Assembly: GCA_015657735.1 (NCBI GenBank)
Contig: SSSX01000424.1
Span: forward strand, 1 to 5,188
Reading direction: 5' to 3'
DNA length: 5,188 nucleotides
Origin: Zoogloeaceae bacterium
Lineage (GTDB): Bacteria; Pseudomonadota; Gammaproteobacteria; Burkholderiales; Rhodocyclaceae
Part shown: one piece after another, positions 1 through 5,188 of the stretch
How the letters are laid out: each line of letters begins with the position of its first letter
How positions within the stretch are numbered: position 1 is the first letter of the stretch
Made by a program: the position numbers and the translations under genes
Notes under the pieces: generated by a model
What the model was told of the DNA's origin: nothing
Databases searched by the model: none
What the model saw: the letters and a program-made list of their open reading frames with translations, nothing else

Positions 1-1440
1 CCGCTGCTCGGCTCCGAGTTCCTGCCCAAGCTCGACGAAGGCAACATCTGGCTGACCATCAGCCTGCCCCAGTCGTCGGGGCTCACCAACACCAAGGACG
101 TCGAGCGCAAGGTCCGCGCCGCGCTGTCCACCTACCCCGAGGTCAAGGCCGTCATCACCCACGTCGGCCGCCCCGACGACGGCACCGACCCGAAAGGCCC
201 CAACAACATCGAAATCCTCGTCGACCTCAAGCCCCACGACGAATGGCGCTACGCCTCGAAGGACGCGCTGGTCGACAGCATGTCCGCCAAACTGTCGGCC
301 ATCCCCGGCCTGCCGACGAACTTCTCGCAGGTGATCCAGGACAGCGTCGAGGAATCCCTCTCGGGCGCCAAGGGCGAGATCGCCGTCAAGGTCTTCGGCC
401 CCAACCTCGAGGTGCTCGAAGCCAAGGGCCGCCAGATCGCCGGCGTCCTCAACCGCATCCAGGGCTCCGCCGACGTCGCCGCGCTGCCGGTCGGCGGCCA
501 GAGCGAGGTCGACATCCGCCTGCGCCGCGAAGCCCTGGCCCGCTACGACATCAACGTCACCGACGTGAACGCGATGATCCAGACCGCGCTCGGCGGCAGC
601 ACCGTCAACGTCTTCTACGACGGCGAGCGCCGCTACGACGTGACGCTGCGCTTCGGCCCCCAGTTCCGCGATCAGGTGGACGACATCGCCAACCTGCCGG
701 TGGCGCTGCCCGGCGGCCACGGCAGCATCCCGCTGGGCGACCTCGCCGACGTCGAACTGCGTCAGGGCGCCTCGCGCATCCAGCGCGAAGCGGGCAGCCG
801 CAACGTCATCGTCAAGGCCAACCTGCGCGGTCGCGACCAGGGCGGCTTCGTCGCCGAAGCGCAGCGCAAGGTGGCCGCCGAAGTCGCCCTGCCGGCCGGC
901 TACACGATCACCTGGGGCGGCCAGTTCGAGAACCAGCAACGGGCCATGGCGCGTCTCAAGCTCATCGTGCCGATCACCCTCGGCCTGATCTTCTCGCTGC
1001 TGTTCTGGGCCTTCCGCGACATCCGGCCGGCCGTCCTGGTGCTGTCGATGGTGCCCTTCACGCTGATCGGCGGCTTCGCCGGGCTGGGCCTCGCCGGCCT
1101 GCACCTGTCGGTGTCGGCGGCGGTCGGCTTCATCGCGGTGGCCGGCATCTCGGTGCAGAACGGCGTAATCATGGTCGAGCAGGTCATCGAGATCGCGCGC
1201 CGCGGCGCCAACCGTTCCGAAGCCATCCTCGACGGCGCCATGCTGCGCCTGCGCCCGATCGTCATGACCGCCCTGATGGCCGGCCTCGGCCTGCTGCCGG
1301 CGGCCCTGTCGCACGGCATCGGCTCCGAAACCCAGCGCCCGTTTGCGGTGGTCATCGTCGGCGGCATCGTCAGCGCCACGATCTTCACGCTGCTGCTGCT
1401 GCCGGTGCTGCTGTCCTACGGCGGAGCGAAGGAACGGTGA
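1..1440 (+). CDS. Heavy-metal efflux RND transporter, CzcA/CusA family, C-terminal half (5' end outside window)
   Basis: This is the inner-membrane, proton-driven pump subunit of a tripartite metal efflux system (HME-RND family), which normally works with a membrane-fusion protein and an outer-membrane channel. The reading frame is open from base 1, giving 479 visible residues of a family usually about 1,030 long. The window opens at GSEFLPKLDEGN, the stretch that follows TM7 in this family. Residues about 5-318 form the second periplasmic porter/docking loop, with family-typical GRPDDGTDPKGPNN, VKVFGPN and WGGQFENQQRA. Five hydrophobic segments follow, at about 320-337, 343-365, 369-393, 419-438 and 446-470, matching TM8-12. 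The TM10 segment carries GISVQNGVIMVEQ. The protein ends in a short charged tail, GGAKER. The loop looks closer to CzcA-type divalent-cation pumps than to CusA, but the metal cannot be assigned: the TM4 charged residues used for that lie upstream. A two-component system follows directly, fitting metal-responsive control. Confidence 0.95.
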   Translation, partial: PLLGSEFLPKLDEGNIWLTISLPQSSGLTNTKDVERKVRAALSTYPEVKAVITHVGRPDDGTDPKGPNNIEILVDLKPHDEWRYASKDALVDSMSAKLSAIPGLPTNFSQVIQDSVEESLSGAKGEIAVKVFGPNLEVLEAKGRQIAGVLNRIQGSADVAALPVGGQSEVDIRLRREALARYDINVTDVNAMIQTALGGSTVNVFYDGERRYDVTLRFGPQFRDQVDDIANLPVALPGGHGSIPLGDLADVELRQGASRIQREAGSRNVIVKANLRGRDQGGFVAEAQRKVAAEVALPAGYTITWGGQFENQQRAMARLKLIVPITLGLIFSLLFWAFRDIRPAVLVLSMVPFTLIGGFAGLGLAGLHLSVSAAVGFIAVAGISVQNGVIMVEQVIEIARRGANRSEAILDGAMLRLRPIVMTALMAGLGLLPAALSHGIGSETQRPFAVVIVGGIVSATIFTLLLLPVLLSYGGAKER

Positions 1441-1483
1441 AGCCCGCCGACGCCGCCCCCGGCCGCCACCTGCCCCGACCGCC

Positions 1484-2146
<663 letters not shown>

Positions 2147-2166
<20 letters not shown>

Positions 2167-3559
2167 GGCCCTGCTGCTCTGGCTGCTGCTGCCGGCCACC
2201 CTTGCCCTGATCACCTTCCTGCCGCTGGCCTACCATCTGGTCCATCAGCCGGCGATGGAAGCCCTCGACCAGGCCCTCGCCGACGCCGGCCTGGCCCTCG
2301 TGCCCCACCTCGAGGTCGACGCCGGCGAGCCCCGCTTCGTCTTCCCGCCGGCCGCCGAACAGGTGCTGCGCGCCGACCGCACCGACGACATCTACTACCT
2401 CATCCTCGGCCCCGAAGCCCGCTTCGTGGCCGGCGACGCCGGCCTGCCCCACGAAGCGCCGGCCGAGCAGCTCGTCACCGGCGACCGGGTCGCCTTCGAC
2501 TCCCACTTCCGCGGCCACCGGGTGCGCGTCATGGTCATCCACCGCAAGGTGGGCGGCGACCCCTTCGTCTTCGTCACCGCCGAAACCACCCGCAAGCGCG
2601 ACCAGCTCAAGGTGGACCTCGCCGTCGCGCTGATCCTGCCGCTGCTGTTCTTTGCCGGCGCCACCGGCCTGACGATCTGGTTCGGCGTGCACCACGCGCT
2701 GCTGCCGGTCGAAGGCCTCCGCCTGACCCTCCACGGCATGGAGCACCGCGCCCTGCAACCGCTCGACGCGATGGCCGCGCCGGTCGAGATCCGGCCGCTG
2801 GTCACCGAGTTCAACCAGGTGCTCGACCGCCTCGAACAAGCCGCCCAGGCCCAGCAGCGTTTCGTCGCCAACGCCGCCCACCAGCTGCGCACGCCGCTGG
2901 CCGGCATCCGCACCCAGCTCGAACTGCTGCAACGCGAGCCCGACGCCAGCGGGCGCCAGGACCGCACCGCCCATGCCATCAGCGCCATCGAACGCCTCGG
3001 CCACCTGATCAACCAGATGCTGGTGCTGCTCTCGGCCGAACCCGGCGGCCGCCACGAAAGCCTCGCCACCGCCGTCGACCTGCCCGAGCTGATCCGCGAA
3101 CGCAGCCCCGAATGGATCCGCCTGGCCGAAACCCGCGGCCTCGACCTGGGCTTCGAGCTGCAGCCCGCCCACCTCACCGGCGACCGCCTGCTGCTCGGCG
3201 AGATGATCGCCAACCTGGTCGTCAATGCCCTCAACTACACGCCGGCGCCCGGCGAGGTGACCATCCGCTGCCGCACCGAAGCCGGCCGCAGCCTCATCGA
3301 AGTCGAGGACACCGGCCCCGGCATTCCGGAGCCGGCCCGCCAGCAAGTCTTCGAACGCTTCTTCCGCCTTCCCGCCGCCAGCCATCCGGGCAGCGGTCTC
3401 GGCCTCGCCATCGTCCGCGAAATCGCCCACGGCGCGGGCGGCGAGGTGGACATCCGCGACGGCGCCGGCGGCCGCGGCGCGCTGCTGCAGGTGAACCTGC
3501 CCTCCGTCGCCGGCGGCGAGGCGGCCGGCAGCCTCGGTTACAATTCCCGCCGCGACTGA
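2147..3559 (+). CDS. Sensor histidine kinase, TctE/QseC type, partner of the response regulator
   Basis: This is a 470-residue inner-membrane kinase expected to autophosphorylate and pass phosphate to D51 of the preceding regulator. TM1 is at about 8-30 and TM2 at about 157-181. Between them is a periplasmic sensor of about 125 residues resembling the 2CSK_N-type N-terminal domain. A HAMP-like segment follows at about 182-235. The H-box is ANAAHQLRTPL, with the phosphoacceptor His at 245. The N-box runs through NLVVNALNYTP (N355, N360, N363). The G1 box is DTGPGIP (388-394), the F-box FERFFRL (402-408) and the G2 box GSGLGLAI (415-422). All catalytic elements are present and length is normal. 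The ATG at 2147 lies 20 bases inside the regulator's 3' end, which argues for translational coupling; only a weak GAAGA lies upstream. The link to metal sensing is inferred from the adjacent pump. No obvious metal-binding His/Cys cluster stands out in the sensor, although it has scattered His (54, 102, 120, 124, 132). Confidence 0.95.
3539..3544 (+). promoter_or_regulatory. Possible -10 box (TACAAT) for the MFS transporter gene
   Basis: TACAAT matches the sigma-70 -10 consensus at five of six positions and stands out as AT-rich in a very GC-rich setting. It lies within the last codons of the kinase gene, about 80 bases before the transporter ATG. The hexamer 17 bases upstream (GCGAGG, 3516-3521) does not resemble TTGACA, so support comes from the -10 alone. 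It also encodes Gly-Tyr-Asn in the kinase tail, so coincidence is possible. Confidence 0.3.
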
Positions 3560-3623
3560 GGCCGTCCCTGCCCTGCCCAGCGGCCCGCAGCCGCAACCTC
3601 CACCTTTCGCCATCCCCGCTCCG

Positions 3624-4796
3624 ATGAACAGCAATCTGTGGAAACTGGCCGCCACCCAGGGCCTGTTCCTGACCAACAACGTCGTCTTCATCGCCATCAA
3701 CGGGCTCGTCGGGCTGCGTCTGGCGCCCGCCGGCTGGATGGCGACGCTGCCGGTGATGGGCTACGTGGTCGGCGGCGCCCTCGCCACCGGCCTGGTGGCG
3801 GCCAGCCAGCGCCGCTGGGGGCGCAAGGTGTCGTTCCAGCTCGGGCTGCTGGTGGCCCTGATGTCAGTGCTGGTGTGCGCGCTGGCGCTGGTGGCCGGCA
3901 ATTTCTGGCTGCTCGTCGCCGGCACCGTCGTCGCCGGCTACTACAGCGCCAACGGGCAGCTCTACCGCTTTGCCGCTGGCGAACTGGCCGCCCCGGCGTT
4001 CCGCGAGAAAGCCGTCTCGCTGGTGCTCGCCGGCGGACTGGTCGGCGCGGTGGTCGGGCCGAATCTGGCCAACCACACCCGCAACCTGTTCTCCATTCCC
4101 TTCCTCGGCGCCTACCTGGCGCTGGCCGGCGTGGCGTTGCTGTCGATGGGCGTGATGGCGACGATCCGCTTTCCGCACGGCCCGGGCAAGACCGGCGGCG
4201 GCGGCGGCGGTCGCCCGCTGGCCGAAATCGCCCGCCAGCCGGAGTTCATCGTCGCGGCGGCCGGCGCCGCCCTCTCGTACGGGGTGATGAATCTGTTGAT
4301 GGCGGCGACGCCGCTGGCCATGGACATCTGCGGCATGCCTTTTGCCGATGCCGCCTTCGTGCTCCAGTGGCACGTGATCGGCATGTTCGCGCCGGGCTTC
4401 GTCACCGGCAGCCTGATCGCCCGCCACGGCGTGCTGCGCGTGATGGCGGCCGGCCTCGCGCTCAACGCGCTGTGCATTGCGATCGCGCTGTCCGGCCAGG
4501 ATCTGCACCGGTTCACGGTTGCCCTGTTCGTGCTCGGCGTGGGCTGGAACTTCCTGTTCACCGGCAGCACCACGCTGGCCATGCGCAGCTATCGACCCGA
4601 GGAAAAGGACAAGGCGCAGGCGGCGATCAACTTCGGCGTGTTCACGATCATGGCGGTCACCTCGTTCGCCTCCGGCGCCCTGGTCACCACCCACGGCTGG
4701 ACCTGGCTCAACCTCGGCTCGACGCTGCCGGTCGGCCTGCTCGCCGGCGCGCTGGTCTGGCTGGCGGCACTCCAGCGCCGGCACGCCGCCCGCTGA
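3624..4796 (+). CDS. Major facilitator superfamily (MFS) transporter, substrate unknown
   Basis: This is a complete 390-residue polytopic membrane protein, the normal size for a 12-helix MFS secondary transporter. The N-terminal half (about 8-183) and C-terminal half (about 207-383) each hold roughly six hydrophobic segments. The loop after the second helix, SQRRWGRKVSF (61-71), is a degenerate MFS motif A with the basic R-x-G-R-K pattern. The helix-5 region carries LAGGLVGAVVGPNLA. The central cytoplasmic linker contains six consecutive glycines (191-196). Substrate cannot be read from the sequence. The YRFAAGE segment and helix-5 pattern recall a group of poorly characterised bacterial MFS proteins, but I cannot place it more exactly. 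ATG 3624 fits the first helix well; there is no convincing Shine-Dalgarno before it. It follows the kinase by 64 bases, with a possible promoter at 3539-3544. A metal role is not supported by the protein itself. Confidence 0.9.
   Translation: MNSNLWKLAATQGLFLTNNVVFIAINGLVGLRLAPAGWMATLPVMGYVVGGALATGLVAASQRRWGRKVSFQLGLLVALMSVLVCALALVAGNFWLLVAGTVVAGYYSANGQLYRFAAGELAAPAFREKAVSLVLAGGLVGAVVGPNLANHTRNLFSIPFLGAYLALAGVALLSMGVMATIRFPHGPGKTGGGGGGRPLAEIARQPEFIVAAAGAALSYGVMNLLMAATPLAMDICGMPFADAAFVLQWHVIGMFAPGFVTGSLIARHGVLRVMAAGLALNALCIAIALSGQDLHRFTVALFVLGVGWNFLFTGSTTLAMRSYRPEEKDKAQAAINFGVFTIMAVTSFASGALVTTHGWTWLNLGSTLPVGLLAGALVWLAALQRRHAAR
4194..4211 (+). repeat. GGC trinucleotide run encoding six glycines in the MFS linker
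   Basis: Five GGC codons and one GGT occur in tandem in the loop joining the two halves of the transporter. Such runs can change length by three-base slippage without breaking the frame. The position in a flexible linker suggests little functional constraint. Confidence 0.8.
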
Positions 4797-4852
4797 CCGC
4801 GCGGCCACCGGCCGGACGATCGTCGGCACCGATTTCTGATACCGTCCGGGCG
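4797..4852. other. Intergenic segment with short inverted repeats after the MFS gene
   Basis: Directly after the MFS stop are CCGCGCGG (4797-4804, a perfect palindrome), a 5-bp stem CGGCC-ACC-GGCCG (4802-4814) and the palindrome GACGATCGTC (4815-4824). None is followed by a T run, so a standard intrinsic terminator is not evident. TCTGATACCGT (4836-4845) loosely resembles an extended -10 (TG-N-TACCGT) without a matching -35, and is only a weak promoter candidate for the following gene. Confidence 0.35.
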
Positions 4853-4873
4853 TCCCGCGGAACGTCCGCGGGA
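4853..4873 (+). repeat. Perfect inverted repeat (8-bp stem, 5-base loop) upstream of the AIM24-family gene
   Basis: TCCCGCGG and CCGCGGGA are exact reverse complements separated by AACGT. The stem is almost all G-C and would be very stable in RNA. It ends 27 bases before the next ATG and 11 bases before the ribosome-binding site. No T run follows on the + strand. It could be a 5'-UTR hairpin, an operator-like dyad or part of the MFS transcript end. Confidence 0.7.
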
Positions 4874-4884
4874 AACCCTGACTT

Positions 4885-4891
4885 GAGGAGA
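4885..4891 (+). promoter_or_regulatory. Shine-Dalgarno sequence of the AIM24-family gene
   Basis: GAGGAGA lies about ten bases before ATG 4901 and is the only strong ribosome-binding site in the window. It would be about 15 bases before the alternative ATG at 4907, so the upstream start is favoured. Confidence 0.75.
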
Positions 4892-4900
4892 ATCTGAGCC

Positions 4901-5188
4901 ATGGCAATGGACGTCGTCGACTACGAAATCTTCGGCAGCGAGATGCAATACGTCGAGGTGGAACTCGATCCCGGCGAGGCGGCGATCGGGGAAGCCGGCG
5001 TGATGATGTACATGCAGGACGGCATCCAGATGGACACCATCTTCGGTGACGGCTCGCAGCAGCAGAGCGGGCTGTTCGGCAAGCTGCTCGGCGCCGGCAA
5101 GCGGCTGCTCACCGGCGAGAGCCTGTTCACCACCGTCTATCACAACGAGGGCGCCGGCAAGCGCCGGGTCGCCTTCGCCGCGCCCTAC
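4901..5188 (+). CDS. AIM24 / TIGR00266-family protein, N-terminal 96 residues (3' end outside window)
   Basis: The frame is open from ATG 4901 to the window edge. The visible protein begins MAMDVVDYEIFGSEMQYVEV and shows the conserved opening of the TIGR00266/AIM24 family: LDPGEAAIGEAG, a Met-rich MMYMQDGIQMDTIFGDG, GLFGKLLGAGKRLLTGESLF and, at the edge, GAGKRRVAFAAPY. Full-length members are roughly 220-270 residues, so well under half is present. The family has a beta-rich fold related to the TRAP-like domain; yeast Aim24 is a mitochondrial inner-membrane protein, while the bacterial role is not established. There is no signal peptide. A QQQ stretch (about residues 53-55) sits where family members vary. 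A strong Shine-Dalgarno and a stable hairpin precede it, so it probably has its own expression signals, separate from the MFS gene 104 bases upstream. Confidence 0.9.
   Translation, partial: MAMDVVDYEIFGSEMQYVEVELDPGEAAIGEAGVMMYMQDGIQMDTIFGDGSQQQSGLFGKLLGAGKRLLTGESLFTTVYHNEGAGKRRVAFAAPY

Noticed and set aside
1343..1483. Upstream start for the response regulator at 1343
   Set aside because: The extension overlaps the pump's final helix out of frame and gives an Arg/Ser/Cys-rich leader. The canonical receiver start MRILIVEDD begins at ATG 1484.
4802..4824. Intrinsic terminator after the MFS gene
   Set aside because: The stem (4802-4814) is only 5 bp, the adjoining palindrome has no loop, and no T run follows. 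It is noted only as inverted repeats.
3638..4897. 419-residue + strand frame overlapping the MFS gene
   Set aside because: Arg/Pro/Gly-rich off-frame translation without membrane segments or motifs; the MFS frame explains the region.
3864..4907. 347-residue antisense frame across the MFS gene and the following gap
   Set aside because: Composition is a shadow of the sense gene (Gln/Arg/Gly/Ala-rich), with no recognised domain and no ribosome-binding evidence.
4589..5143. 184-residue antisense frame over the MFS 3' end and the AIM24-family start
   Set aside because: It spans two genes of opposite sense, one of which has conserved family motifs and a strong Shine-Dalgarno.

Overview
The window is a dense, GC-rich bacterial stretch. 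Five 60-base lines counted by hand run from about 67 to 78 % G+C. All genes are on the + strand. Gene families, codon style and a TACAAT-type -10 box suggest a betaproteobacterium, perhaps Rhodocyclales-like (Azoarcus/Thauera/Dechloromonas type). That assignment rests on resemblance only. No stretch longer than about 300 bases lacks a gene, and I saw no tRNA, rRNA, CRISPR array or insertion sequence.

Region 1-3559 is a heavy-metal efflux module. It opens with the C-terminal half of an HME-family RND pump (CzcA/CusA-like, 1-1440). After 43 bases comes an OmpR/TctD-type response regulator (1484-2166), then its TctE/QseC-type sensor kinase (2147-3559), whose start overlaps the regulator by 20 bases. 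The expected logic is that the kinase senses a periplasmic signal and phosphorylates the regulator, which controls the pump genes. As written, the regulator is broken. Its reading frame shifts by -1 at a run of six C (1922-1927), between the intact receiver domain and the intact winged-helix DNA-binding domain.

Region 3560-4796 holds a 64-base gap with a possible promoter reaching back into the kinase gene, then a complete 390-residue major facilitator superfamily transporter of unknown substrate. Its base composition is visibly less C-skewed than that of the two-component genes, so it may be a separate unit.

Region 4797-5188 holds a 104-base gap rich in small inverted repeats, including a perfect 8-bp-stem hairpin. 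It is followed by a clear Shine-Dalgarno sequence and the first 96 codons of an AIM24/TIGR00266-family protein that runs off the window.

No wholly new system is apparent. The regulator frameshift is the observation most worth checking.
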